Positions 8,460 through 16,079 of a stretch of 64,000 bases of DNA are shown here, piece by piece; position 1 is the first letter of the stretch, and each line of letters starts with the position of its first letter. Position numbers and translations under genes: made by a program. Origin of the DNA: JAVBPR01 sp031549485. GTDB taxonomy: Bacteria > Bacillota > Clostridia > Oscillospirales > Feifaniaceae. Location: the NCBI GenBank assembly GCA_031549485.1, contig JAVBPR010000023.1:1-64000 (forward strand), given 5' to 3'. A model generated the notes under the pieces. The model did no database searches. It was given only the letters and a program-made list of their open reading frames with translations, and was not told the origin of the DNA.

Positions 8460-9491
8460 GTGGTTAGAGAAGTTGGGATTGACCTTGGAACGGCGAGCGT
8501 TCTCGTGTATGTCAGGGGTAAAGGTATAGTTTTGCGCGAACCGTCGGTTGTTGCGGTAGAGCGCAGTACAAATAAAGTTTTGTCGGTCGGCAGCGAAGCG
8601 CAGAAAATGCTCGGAAGAACACCGAGCAGCATAATTGCGGTTCGCCCCTTGCGCGACGGCGTTATTTCGGACTATGAAATGACCGAAAAAATGATAAAAT
8701 ATTTCCTTAAAAAAGTTTGCGGCAACTTTATGCTTTTCCGTCCGCGCGTTATGATATGCGTTCCGAGCGGAATTACAGAGGTTGAAGAAAGAGCGGTTAT
8801 CGACGCGGCTACTCAGGCGGGCGCAAAGAAAACCTATCTTGTCGAAGAGCCTATCGCCGCGGCACTCGGCGCGGGAATCGATATTTATAAGGCAAACGGA
8901 AATATGATTATCGATATCGGCGGCGGCACATCGGACGTTGCGGTTATCTCGCTCGGCGGTGTTGTTTGCTCCGCTTCGATAAAAGTCGCGGGGGACAAGT
9001 TCGACGAGGCGATTATTAAATATTGCCGCAGAAAACACAGCATTCTTATCGGCGAGCGCACCTCCGAAAAAATCAAGGTTGAAATCGGCTGTGCTTTCCC
9101 GCAGGAGGAAAAGACAAGCGTAGAAATTAAGGGAAGGTGCCTTTTGACAGGGCTTCCTAAAATAATTCAGATTACATGCGACGAGATTTTGGAAGCTTTT
9201 GAAGAATGCCTTGAGAGCATTGTCGAGGCTGTGCATTCGGTTTTAGAGCGCACTCCTCCGGAGCTCGTGGGAGATATTGCGGCAAACGGAATAATCCTTA
9301 CCGGCGGCGGCGCGCTAATAAAAGGGTTTGCCGATTTGATTGAGTTTAAAACAGGAATTCCTACTTCGGTTGCGGATGACGCTATCAGTTGTGTTGCAAA
9401 GGGGACAGGCAAATGCCTCGCTTACCTAAACAGCATCAGCGAGGGAACGCAGAATATCGCGCGGAATAAGGAACAGAATTATATAAGCTAA
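8460..9491 (+). CDS. mreB: Rod-shape-determining actin homologue MreB/Mbl
   Basis: 343 residues, the normal MreB length. MreB polymerises on the inner membrane face and directs lateral peptidoglycan synthesis. Actin-fold motifs are visible: phosphate 1 GIDLGTASVLVYVRGKG at the N-terminus, PSVVAV, the MICVPSGITEVEERAV segment, the VEEPIAAALGAG block, phosphate 2 DIGGGTSDVAVISLGG, and adenosine motif GIILTGGGALIKG. Start GTG 8460 has AGGAG seven bases upstream; the ATG at 8442 lacks an RBS. mreC and mreD do not follow; the gene ends in its own terminator, so this may be an Mbl/MreBH-like paralogue. The C-terminal tail of about 15 residues is polar and extends slightly past the core. Confidence 0.95.
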   Translation: MVREVGIDLGTASVLVYVRGKGIVLREPSVVAVERSTNKVLSVGSEAQKMLGRTPSSIIAVRPLRDGVISDYEMTEKMIKYFLKKVCGNFMLFRPRVMICVPSGITEVEERAVIDAATQAGAKKTYLVEEPIAAALGAGIDIYKANGNMIIDIGGGTSDVAVISLGGVVCSASIKVAGDKFDEAIIKYCRRKHSILIGERTSEKIKVEIGCAFPQEEKTSVEIKGRCLLTGLPKIIQITCDEILEAFEECLESIVEAVHSVLERTPPELVGDIAANGIILTGGGALIKGFADLIEFKTGIPTSVADDAISCVAKGTGKCLAYLNSISEGTQNIARNKEQNYIS

Positions 9492-9495
9492 TCAA

Positions 9496-9530
9496 AAAGC
9501 TCCCCGAAAATGGGGAGCTTTTGTATTTTA
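9496..9530 (+). terminator. Terminator after mreB
   Basis: Stem AAAGCTCCCC / GGGGAGCTTT with loop GAAAAT, followed by TGTATTTT. Separates mreB from the lactate dehydrogenase gene. Confidence 0.85.
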
Positions 9531-9577
9531 AGAATTTTTCGGAAAAGAATAAGGCTACTGAAAAAAGAGGTGAAAAT

Positions 9578-10612
9578 ATGAAAATAGCGTTTTATGATAC
9601 AAAACCGTATGATAAAATCTGGTTTCTGCCGCTTTCGAAAGAATACGGCTATGAGATTAAGTTTTTTGAAAACAAGCTAAATGCGGATACCGCAATGCTT
9701 GCGGGCGGTTATGATGTGGTCTGCGCCTTTGTAAACGATGTGATAGACAGCGAAACGATAGATATACTTTACAAAAACAATGTAAAACTTCTTGCGCTGC
9801 GATGCGCCGGCTATAACAATGTTGATTTCAAGGCAGCATATAAAAAGCTGCATGTTGTCAGGGTGCCGAGCTATTCGCCCGCGGCTGTTGCGGAGCATGC
9901 GGCGGCGCTGCTTCTGACCGTCAACAGAAAAACGCACAGGGCGTATCAAAGAACCCATGATAATAATTTTAATATCAACGGGCTTATGGGAATGGATCTT
10001 GCGGGGAAAACGGCAGGCATAATCGGAACCGGTAAAATCGGACGCATTTTTATGAAGATTTGCGAGGGCTTCGGCATGCGAACTATCGCCTATGATCCAT
10101 ATCCCGCGGCAGATGAAAAAATAAATTATGTCAGCCTTGATGAGATTTTCGAAAAAAGCGATATAATATCGCTCCACTGTCCGCTTTCTTCTTCTACAAA
10201 GCATATTTTAAACAAAGATGCTTTTGATAAAATGAAGCAAAACGCGATAATTGTCAACACCTCCCGCGGCGGGCTTATCGATACGGCAAGCCTTATTGAC
10301 GCGCTCAAAAGCAAAAAGATTTCGGGCGCGGGGCTTGACGTTTACGAAGAAGAAAGCGAGTATTTTTTCGAGGATTTCTCAAGCGAGATAATTGAAGACG
10401 ACGAGCTGGCGAGGCTTCTCAGCTTTCCGAACGTCGTCATAACTTCGCATCAGGGATTTTTTACAAGAGAAGCTATGCAGGCGATTGCAATTGTGACAAT
10501 AGAGAATATCGCCGCTTTCGAAAACGGCGAAGAACTGATAAACGAAATATGCTATCAGTGCTCTTCCGGGCAGGCTTGCCCGAAAAAAGAGGGGCAAAAA
10601 CGCTGTTTTTAA
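9578..10612 (+). CDS. ldhA: D-lactate dehydrogenase (D-2-hydroxyacid dehydrogenase family)
   Basis: 344 residues. It reduces pyruvate to D-lactate with NADH, regenerating NAD+ in fermentation. The N-terminal KIAFYDTKPYDK is typical of fermentative LdhA. The Rossmann motif GIIGTGKIGRIFM lies near residue 148; catalytic Arg is in NTSRGGLIDT, catalytic Glu in the DVYEEES region, and catalytic His in ITSHQGFFTREA. Start ATG 9578 is chosen for the AGAGGTG upstream. Unusual: the last about 25 residues include CYQCSSGQACP, a cysteine-containing tail that most family members lack. Single-gene unit between two terminators. Confidence 0.94.
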   Translation: MKIAFYDTKPYDKIWFLPLSKEYGYEIKFFENKLNADTAMLAGGYDVVCAFVNDVIDSETIDILYKNNVKLLALRCAGYNNVDFKAAYKKLHVVRVPSYSPAAVAEHAAALLLTVNRKTHRAYQRTHDNNFNINGLMGMDLAGKTAGIIGTGKIGRIFMKICEGFGMRTIAYDPYPAADEKINYVSLDEIFEKSDIISLHCPLSSSTKHILNKDAFDKMKQNAIIVNTSRGGLIDTASLIDALKSKKISGAGLDVYEEESEYFFEDFSSEIIEDDELARLLSFPNVVITSHQGFFTREAMQAIAIVTIENIAAFENGEELINEICYQCSSGQACPKKEGQKRCF

Positions 10613-10627
10613 GCTAAGACAAAAATA

Positions 10628-10666
10628 ACTCCCGCGGCTTGTTTGGCCGCGGGAGTATATTTTTTT
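10628..10666 (+). terminator. Terminator after ldhA, also facing murC
   Basis: Perfect GC-rich stem ACTCCCGCGGC / GCCGCGGGAGT, loop TTGTTTG, then ATATTTTTTT. On the other strand the stem is followed by ATTTTTG, so it may also end the convergent murC transcript. Confidence 0.88.
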
Positions 10667-10671
10667 ATAAA

Positions 10672-12042
10672 TCAGTCAAGGATATAATTTGTTGTAAGGC
10701 TAACATTGCCGGCGCCCATTGTGAAAATAACATCACCGGGTTCCGCGATTTTCTTAGCGTATTCCGCGGCGTCCGGAAGGCTCGGGCAGTAAATCGCGCC
10801 CGGAATTGCGGAGGAAAGAGCCTCGCTGCTTATGCTGCCGTCATCTTTTTCCCTTGCGCTGTAAATATCGACAATAATCGGAACATCGGCAAAAGAAAGG
10901 GAAGAGGTGAATTCCTCAAAAAGTGCTTTGGTGCGGGTATATGTATGCGGCTGGAAAATGCAAATAATTTTTTTGTATCCCATTTGCCGCGCGCTTTTTA
11001 GGGTTGTTTCGATTTCGGAAGGGTGATGGGCGTAATCGTCAATTATATCCGCGCCGCAAAACTCACCCTTTTTTTCAAATCTGCGGCAAACACCGGAAAA
11101 GTTTTCGAGCGCATAAAAGCATTTTGCCATATCAAGGTTTAGCTCGTTGCAAAGGGCGAGGGTAGCAAGAGAGTTAAGCACATTATGCTTGCCGGGAACT
11201 TTAAGTGAAATTCTTTTTTGGAGTTCGCCCTCGATATAAAAATCAAAGGACGGAAAACCTAAAACAGAAAGATTGTCGGCGAAATACTTTGCTCTTTTAT
11301 CCATGCCGAAATAAACTACTTTCGGCAATATTTCGTCGGTTGCGGTTCTGGTATTTTCGTCATCATAATTAGCGATAACCAGTCCGTCCTCGCCGCAGAG
11401 ATTCGCGAATTTTTTGAAAGAGCCGATAATCTGCTCGATACCGCTGAAATAATCAAGGTGGTCAGCTTCGATATTTAGAATAACGGCGACTTTCGGATGA
11501 AAGTTTAAAAACGAATCAACATATTCGCACGCTTCAAAAATAAAACTGACGCCTGCACCGAGACGGTAATTGCCGTCGATATCGGGAAGGGTGCCGCCTA
11601 TCATAACGGTAGGATCAAGGCCGCCTGCGATGGTGGTAACCGCCGCCATAGAGGTTGTCGTAGTTTTGCCGTGAGTCCCGGAAATCGCTATCGGCTGCTT
11701 GAATTTTTGCATAATCGCGCCGAGAAAAACAGCCCGCTCAACGCTCGGAATACCGAGAGCCTCGCCTTCGATAAGCTCGGGATTATCGGCTTTAACGGCA
11801 GCGGTATAAATAATCAGCTCGGCTCCGCGAACGTTTTGGGCTTCGTGGCCGATAAAAATCTTTATTCCGCCTCCTGCGAGCTTTGCGGTCGTCGGACTTG
11901 CCGACATATCCGAGCCGGTAACATTATAGCCGCGTATGCGCATAATATCGGCAAGAGCACTCATGCTGACACCGCCCACGCCGATAAAATGAAGATTTTT
12001 AACCTTTTTGAGAAGCAAACTTAAATTTTCGTCTTTATACAT
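10672..12042 (-). CDS. murC: UDP-N-acetylmuramate-L-alanine ligase MurC
   Basis: 456 residues. MurC adds L-alanine to UDP-MurNAc, the first peptide step of peptidoglycan synthesis in the cytosol. Seen are the N-terminal UDP-binding HFIGVGGVSMSALADI, the Mur ligase P-loop AISGTHGKTTTTSM near residue 115, the EACEYVDSFLNF and LNIEADHLDYF motifs of the central domain, and DDYAHHPSEI with FQPHTYTRT in the C-terminal domain. The start is ATG 12042; a GTG 12 bases upstream overlaps the AAGG Shine-Dalgarno. Single gene, divergent from spoVG and convergent with ldhA. No clear promoter is visible in the AT-rich 12043-12164 gap. Confidence 0.97.
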   Translation of the reverse strand: MYKDENLSLLLKKVKNLHFIGVGGVSMSALADIMRIRGYNVTGSDMSASPTTAKLAGGGIKIFIGHEAQNVRGAELIIYTAAVKADNPELIEGEALGIPSVERAVFLGAIMQKFKQPIAISGTHGKTTTTSMAAVTTIAGGLDPTVMIGGTLPDIDGNYRLGAGVSFIFEACEYVDSFLNFHPKVAVILNIEADHLDYFSGIEQIIGSFKKFANLCGEDGLVIANYDDENTRTATDEILPKVVYFGMDKRAKYFADNLSVLGFPSFDFYIEGELQKRISLKVPGKHNVLNSLATLALCNELNLDMAKCFYALENFSGVCRRFEKKGEFCGADIIDDYAHHPSEIETTLKSARQMGYKKIICIFQPHTYTRTKALFEEFTSSLSFADVPIIVDIYSAREKDDGSISSEALSSAIPGAIYCPSLPDAAEYAKKIAEPGDVIFTMGAGNVSLTTNYILD

Positions 12043-12164
12043 TAAAAATATCACCTTGTCAAATAATTATTTATATTATATGATAACTTTATCAAGATAT
12101 AAATAGCTAATGGTAAAAATAAATAAAATTACTTTATTTACATACACACTAAGGGGGCTATTTA

Positions 12165-12446
12165 ATGAAACTTACCGACATCAGGATTAGGAAGACTCTG
12201 GCTGAGGGAAAGATGAAAGCGGTTGTTTCCATCACCTTGGACGAGCAGCTTGCCTTGCATGATATTCGTATCATCGAAGGCACAGAAAAGCTTTTCATCG
12301 CGATGCCGAGCCGGAAGACTCCGGACGGAAGCTACAGGGACATTGCGCATCCTATCAATTCTGAATTCCGCGCGGAGCTTGAGGCCGAGATTTTGGCCAA
12401 GTACAAAGCGGAACTCGAAGCTGAGGCAGAAAATCCCGTTTTATAA
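12165..12446 (+). CDS. spoVG: SpoVG, RNA/DNA-binding global regulator
   Basis: 93 residues, normal length. SpoVG affects asymmetric septation and sporulation in Bacillus and acts as a nucleic-acid-binding regulator in other Firmicutes. The signature MKLTDIRIRK, the IRIIEG..LFIAMPSRK block and RDIAHPINSEFR are all present; the acidic C-terminal tail of about 20 residues is usual. RBS AAGGGGG lies 8 bases before the ATG. It is monocistronic, followed by two hairpins, and divergent from murC. Confidence 0.97.
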   Translation: MKLTDIRIRKTLAEGKMKAVVSITLDEQLALHDIRIIEGTEKLFIAMPSRKTPDGSYRDIAHPINSEFRAELEAEILAKYKAELEAEAENPVL

Positions 12447-12472
12447 TCCTTAGGTAAGATTAGTTGATTTTG

Positions 12473-12500
12473 GCGGACGAAATTCCGCTTGGTTTTTTAT
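12473..12500 (+). terminator. First hairpin after spoVG
   Basis: Short stem GCGGA / TCCGC with loop CGAAAT, followed by TTGGTTTTTT. Weak by itself but correctly placed about 30 bases after the stop. Confidence 0.5.
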
Positions 12501-12532
12501 GCCCGCGGCCATATATCGCTGATTATCATTTT

Positions 12533-12576
12533 AGGCGGCAGACACTTTTTATGTGTCTGCCGCTTTTTTCTTTTTT
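12533..12576 (+). terminator. Strong terminator upstream of spoVFA
   Basis: Stem GCGGCAGACAC / GTGTCTGCCGC with loop TTTTTAT, followed by TTTTTTCTTTTTT. It isolates the dipicolinate genes from spoVG. Confidence 0.92.
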
Positions 12577-12581
12577 GCCGC

Positions 12582-12609
12582 ACGCAATTTCACAGCTCTT
12601 CATAATATA
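12582..12609 (+). promoter_or_regulatory. Candidate sigma-K promoter for dipicolinate synthase genes
   Basis: AC at 12582-12583, a 17-base spacer, then CATAATATA at 12601-12609, which matches the sigma-K -10 consensus CATANNNTA exactly. In Bacillus the spoVF operon is transcribed by sigma-K in the mother cell. The start codon is 36 bases downstream and the strong terminator lies just upstream. The pattern is short, so position and known biology carry the call. Confidence 0.6.
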
Positions 12610-12644
12610 GAGCGAGAAAAGATTTGGGCTTGCGGGGGAAGGTT

Positions 12645-13502
12645 ATGTTAAAAAACAAAAAAATCGCGATAGTTGGCGGAGATGAAAGACAAAGAGCTTT
12701 GGCGGATTATATTGCAAAAGATGAAAAGGTTTTTGTTTATGCGTCACCGGCAAGTGAGAACAAAAACATAATCATCGCAAACACGCTTGAGGCGGCGGTA
12801 AAAGGTGCCGATATTATTTTGCTGCCTTTGCCCTCGTTTGAAAAAGATTTATCGATAAAAAACAGCGGCGGGGTTACTCTTGCGGAAATTGCAAAGTATA
12901 GCAGCGGCGCGCTTTTTATGGGCGGCGTTACCGCGAATGCGGAAAACGAGGCGAAACGCCTGAATCTAACACTTATAGACTATTACAAAGATGAGCTTTT
13001 ACAGCAGCTAAACGCAATTCCGACGGCGGAAGGGGCGATTGCGGTCGCCATGAAGTCGCGCAAAAAAACTTTGGCAGGAAGCAAAATCCTCATAACCGGA
13101 TACGGCAGAATAGGGAAGCATACGGCGAAACTTGCCGCCGCTTTCGGCGCAAAAGTTTTTGTCGCCGTTAGAAGCGCCATTGCGCGAAGCGAAGCGGAGG
13201 CGCAAGGGTATACTTCGGCGGATATTTATAATATGAACGGCATTCTGCCCGAAATCGATATTATTTTTAATACCGTACCGTCCGAAGTTTTTTTGGAAGA
13301 ACAGCTTTCGCAAATAAAAAAAGACGCAATTTTAATTGAGCTTGCTTCTGCGCCATATGGCGTGGAATTTTGCAAGGCGGAAAAAGCGGGGATAAATGTA
13401 ATCCTTGCCGCGTCGCTGCCCGGAAAAGTTGCGCCTGTAACTGCGGGAGAAGCCATCGGGGAAACGGTAAAAGAAATATTGAAGAAAAGGGAGAATGTTT
13501 AA
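12645..13502 (+). CDS. spoVFA: Dipicolinate synthase subunit A (SpoVFA/DpaA)
   Basis: 285 residues. With subunit B it converts dihydrodipicolinate from the lysine pathway to dipicolinic acid, the calcium chelator of the spore core; made in the mother cell. The N-terminal KIAIVGGDERQRALADYI is diagnostic. A second Rossmann fold near residue 145 carries ILITGYGRIGKHTAKLAAAFG, and IFNTVPSEVF and ELASAPYGVEF follow. Start ATG 12645 has AAGG upstream. The stop is immediately followed by the spoVFB start, so the two are coupled. A candidate sigma-K promoter precedes it. Confidence 0.97.
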   Translation: MLKNKKIAIVGGDERQRALADYIAKDEKVFVYASPASENKNIIIANTLEAAVKGADIILLPLPSFEKDLSIKNSGGVTLAEIAKYSSGALFMGGVTANAENEAKRLNLTLIDYYKDELLQQLNAIPTAEGAIAVAMKSRKKTLAGSKILITGYGRIGKHTAKLAAAFGAKVFVAVRSAIARSEAEAQGYTSADIYNMNGILPEIDIIFNTVPSEVFLEEQLSQIKKDAILIELASAPYGVEFCKAEKAGINVILAASLPGKVAPVTAGEAIGETVKEILKKRENV

Positions 13503-14072
13503 ATGCTTCGCATAGGCTTTGCGCTCTGCGGTTCCTACTGCACCTTTCAAAAAGCGCTTGAATTGATGCAGCTTATCATAGAAAAAGGGCATACGGTTAT
13601 ACCGATTATGTCGACAAATGCATATACCACCGACACCCGCTTCGGAAAAGCCGAAGAACATATAAAAAAGATTGAGGACTTGTGCAAAATGAAACCGCTC
13701 TGCAGCGCGGTTGACGTCGAGCCGATAGGTCCGAAAGATATGATAGATTTGCTTTTGATTGCCCCCTGCACGGGGAATACCCTCGCGAAACTCGCCCTCG
13801 GGATAAGCGACACGCCGGTTACAGGAGCCGCAAAATCACAGCTGCGCGGAGGAAAACCTGTTGTGATTGCGGCCTCGACAAATGACGCGCTCGGCGCAAG
13901 CTGCAAAAATATCGGCATGCTGATGAACACGAGAAATATATATTTTGTGCCGATGCGGCAGGACGCACCAGATAACAAGCCGTTTTCGATGGTCGCCGAT
14001 TTGTCGCTCGCGCTTGAAACGATTGAAAAGGCGATGGAGGGCAGGCAAATACAGCCCGTTTATATTTCATAA
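13503..14072 (+). CDS. spoVFB: Dipicolinate synthase subunit B (SpoVFB/DpaB)
   Basis: 189 residues, a flavoprotein-like (Dfp-type) fold partner of SpoVFA. Seen are GFALCGSYCTFQKAL at the N-terminus, LLIAPCTGNTLAKLALGISDTPV in the middle, and GKPVVIAASTNDALG, all typical of SpoVFB and related to the flavoprotein decarboxylase family. The ATG abuts the spoVFA stop (TAAATG), and GGGAG lies about 8 bases upstream inside spoVFA. A terminator follows, so the operon is spoVFA-spoVFB only; in Bacillus, asd and dapG follow. Confidence 0.97.
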   Translation: MLRIGFALCGSYCTFQKALELMQLIIEKGHTVIPIMSTNAYTTDTRFGKAEEHIKKIEDLCKMKPLCSAVDVEPIGPKDMIDLLLIAPCTGNTLAKLALGISDTPVTGAAKSQLRGGKPVVIAASTNDALGASCKNIGMLMNTRNIYFVPMRQDAPDNKPFSMVADLSLALETIEKAMEGRQIQPVYIS

Positions 14073-14075
14073 ATT

Positions 14076-14108
14076 AAAAGCTTTCGGAAGTTTTCCGAAA
14101 GCTTTTTT
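14076..14108 (+). terminator. Terminator after spoVFB
   Basis: 14-base-pair stem AAAAGCTTTCGGAA / TTCCGAAAGCTTTT with a short loop and T-run. Confidence 0.88.
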
Positions 14109-14191
14109 GTAACGCGGGATTTTACAAAACATATACTAATATGCGGAAGTAAAATAAAGACGGTCACGCCGTCTTGAAGGGAAGTGTTTTA

Positions 14192-14917
14192 ATGGCGAAA
14201 TTTTGGGTGGATCCAGGTCATGGAACGGTAATAGACGGGATTCTCGATACCGGAGCGGTCGGAAGCGGCGGAACGAAAGAATGCGATATTTGCTTTATGG
14301 TGGCAAACTTAGTTTCGGAGTATCTGAAAGAGGCGGGCCACGAGGTAAAGCAAAGCAATCAAAAAACTCAAAAAATAAACGACAGAACGGCGGCCGCAAA
14401 TGCGTGGCCGGCTGATTATTTTGTTTCGATTCATTGCAATTTTTATGAGGACAAGAGCGTAACAGGCACCGAAACTTATATATACGCAAAAGGCGGAATG
14501 GCCGAAAAGCTCGCGAAATCGGTAAACGATAGCCTGTCAGCCGCGATTGCTTCGAAAAACAGAGGGGTAAAAGTTGAGTCCTCGCTCGGGGTTTTAAGGC
14601 TGACAAATATGCCGGCAATTCTCGTCGAACTCGATTTTATATCCAGCCCTGCGGTCGAGGCGAATATGAACGACTCGGCATGGAGAGATAGGGCGGCAAA
14701 GGCAATCGCAAAAGGAATATTTAAAATAGCGGGCGGAAGCCTGCCGGAGGATAAAATGGATAATACACCAAGCCCGTGGGCAAAAGATGCGGTAAATTGG
14801 GCTATTGAAAACGGCATAATTTTCGGCGATGAAAAAGGTGATTATAAACTCCACGCAAATATTGATAAAGAAACCTTTTGCGTCATGCTGAAAAGATATT
14901 TTGATAAATTTAATTAA
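14192..14917 (+). CDS. N-acetylmuramoyl-L-alanine amidase with C-terminal SLH-like segment
   Basis: 241 residues. The N-terminal Amidase_3 domain (about 1-185) carries the zinc ligands in WVDPGHG, the CDICFMVANLVSEYLKEAG segment, SIHCNFYED and a catalytic Glu in AILVELDFISS; it cleaves the bond between MurNAc and the stem peptide. Residues 190-241 look like one SLH domain (SPWAKDAVNWAIENGIIFGD with a following FCVMLKRYFDK). There is no signal peptide, unusual for a wall hydrolase, so it may be released by mother-cell lysis or act in a phage-like manner. Start ATG 14192 has AAGGGAAG upstream. Monocistronic between terminators. Close to the spore genes, but no sporulation promoter seen. Confidence 0.9.
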   Translation: MAKFWVDPGHGTVIDGILDTGAVGSGGTKECDICFMVANLVSEYLKEAGHEVKQSNQKTQKINDRTAAANAWPADYFVSIHCNFYEDKSVTGTETYIYAKGGMAEKLAKSVNDSLSAAIASKNRGVKVESSLGVLRLTNMPAILVELDFISSPAVEANMNDSAWRDRAAKAIAKGIFKIAGGSLPEDKMDNTPSPWAKDAVNWAIENGIIFGDEKGDYKLHANIDKETFCVMLKRYFDKFN

Positions 14918-14921
14918 AAGA

Positions 14922-14957
14922 AAAAAGGTTTAGGAACTATTGCTCCTAAACCTTTTT
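14922..14957. terminator. Bidirectional terminator between amidase and AraC regulator
   Basis: 14-base-pair stem AAAAAGGTTTAGGA / TCCTAAACCTTTTT. A-runs and T-runs flank both sides, so it can end both convergent genes. Confidence 0.9.
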
Positions 14958-14967
14958 AAATAAATAC

Positions 14968-15825
14968 TTATTTACGGCGAACGGGAATCCAAATCTCGCA
15001 TCCGCAAAGATTATTTTCTATATCAAACAAATATCTTTCGAATTCGGGATTGTCCGTCAGCGCGAAATCCGATGTTGGCAGCCATTCGGTAAATATGCGT
15101 CTCCACATATTTTGGCTTGCTTCCGGCATATTTCCATTTGCTTCAAATACAGCCCAGGTCGACCCGGGGACTTCAAGACTGCTAAATTTTGAATTTTGGG
15201 GTTCTGTATCACTTTTTGCGGCAATATAATAATCAAATTTATCGCCTGAAATATTTGCCGTTAAACCAATTAAGTCGGTTTCAAGGGTACCTGCAAGATT
15301 AGCGATTTCGGCGAAAAGCCCGTCGCTTTTCGCCTTTGCCCAGATTTTCGGGATAACCTTAAAATTTTCTTCCATGTCGGTTGGTGCGGAAAACTTTGCT
15401 CCGACAATAAAAAATGCTTTTCTTTCTTCGATTCGATAATTCATTTCGACATCTCCTTTTAATGAAATTTGAAAGGTGATGCGAGGATATGCTTTTAGCT
15501 TAACTCCGCCATCGCGCGCAGATTTTGGGGTGACGCCGTGCAAATTTTGGAATGCTCTGGTAAATGATCCCGGCGTTTCATAACCGTATTTCAAAGCGGT
15601 TTCGATAATTTTTATATCGCTGTTTTGAATTTCGAAAGCTGCCAATGTGAGCCTGCGCCGTCTGATATATTCCGCAAGTGAAACTCCGGTAATAAACGAA
15701 AACATACGCTGAAAATTATAAGATGAGCAACAAGCCTTTTCCGCAATTTTTGCGAGGTCGATATCTTCGCTTAAATTTTCTTCTATATAGTTTACCGCTT
15801 CATTCATTTGTTTAAGCCATTCCAA
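14968..15825 (-). CDS. AraC-family regulator with GyrI-like effector domain
   Basis: 285 residues. Residues 1-105 are a two-helix-turn-helix AraC/XylS DNA-binding domain (INYIEEN-type start, ACCSSYNFQRMFSFITGVSLAEYIRRRRL, then a second HTH ending HGVTPKSAR). Residues 125-285 are a GyrI/SOUL-like small-molecule-binding domain. This N-terminal HTH plus GyrI order is seen in Rob- and multidrug-sensing regulators. Start TTG at 15825 has GGGCGGG about 7 bases upstream; the ATG at codon 7 is an alternative. No efflux pump or other obvious target is adjacent, so its regulon is unknown. Divergent from fhs. Confidence 0.9.
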   Translation of the reverse strand: MEWLKQMNEAVNYIEENLSEDIDLAKIAEKACCSSYNFQRMFSFITGVSLAEYIRRRRLTLAAFEIQNSDIKIIETALKYGYETPGSFTRAFQNLHGVTPKSARDGGVKLKAYPRITFQISLKGDVEMNYRIEERKAFFIVGAKFSAPTDMEENFKVIPKIWAKAKSDGLFAEIANLAGTLETDLIGLTANISGDKFDYYIAAKSDTEPQNSKFSSLEVPGSTWAVFEANGNMPEASQNMWRRIFTEWLPTSDFALTDNPEFERYLFDIENNLCGCEIWIPVRRK

Positions 15826-16044
15826 ATTTATCCCGCCCTTTCATGTACATTATAGAAAGAAAAAAGCATAGCTTCTTCGCTTTTTATGCACAAATTTGAT
15901 ATAAATATAATTCTTTATGAGCTAATCATAATATTACAAAAAATAAAAAACCAGCGAATTTTGCAAAATATTACAGCTCGATTTCCGCCTTGCTTCTTTA
16001 AATAATGTATTTTACATATATTTCTTTTCTAAAACTATATATTA

Positions 16045-16053
16045 TGTTAAAAT
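16045..16053 (+). promoter_or_regulatory. Extended -10 promoter before fhs
   Basis: TGTTAAAAT, a TGn-TAAAAT extended -10, about 27 bases before the fhs start. A -35 is poor. The 255-base gap 15826-16079 is otherwise AT-rich, with no recognised RNA. Confidence 0.5.
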
Positions 16054-16079
16054 AATAAAAAAAGTTTTTGAGGTTTTAA

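Noticed and set aside
8433..9236. Open reading frame of 267 codons antisense to mreB
   Set aside because: It mirrors the codon pattern of a clearly conserved gene on the other strand, has no RBS logic, and its translation shows no recognisable domain.
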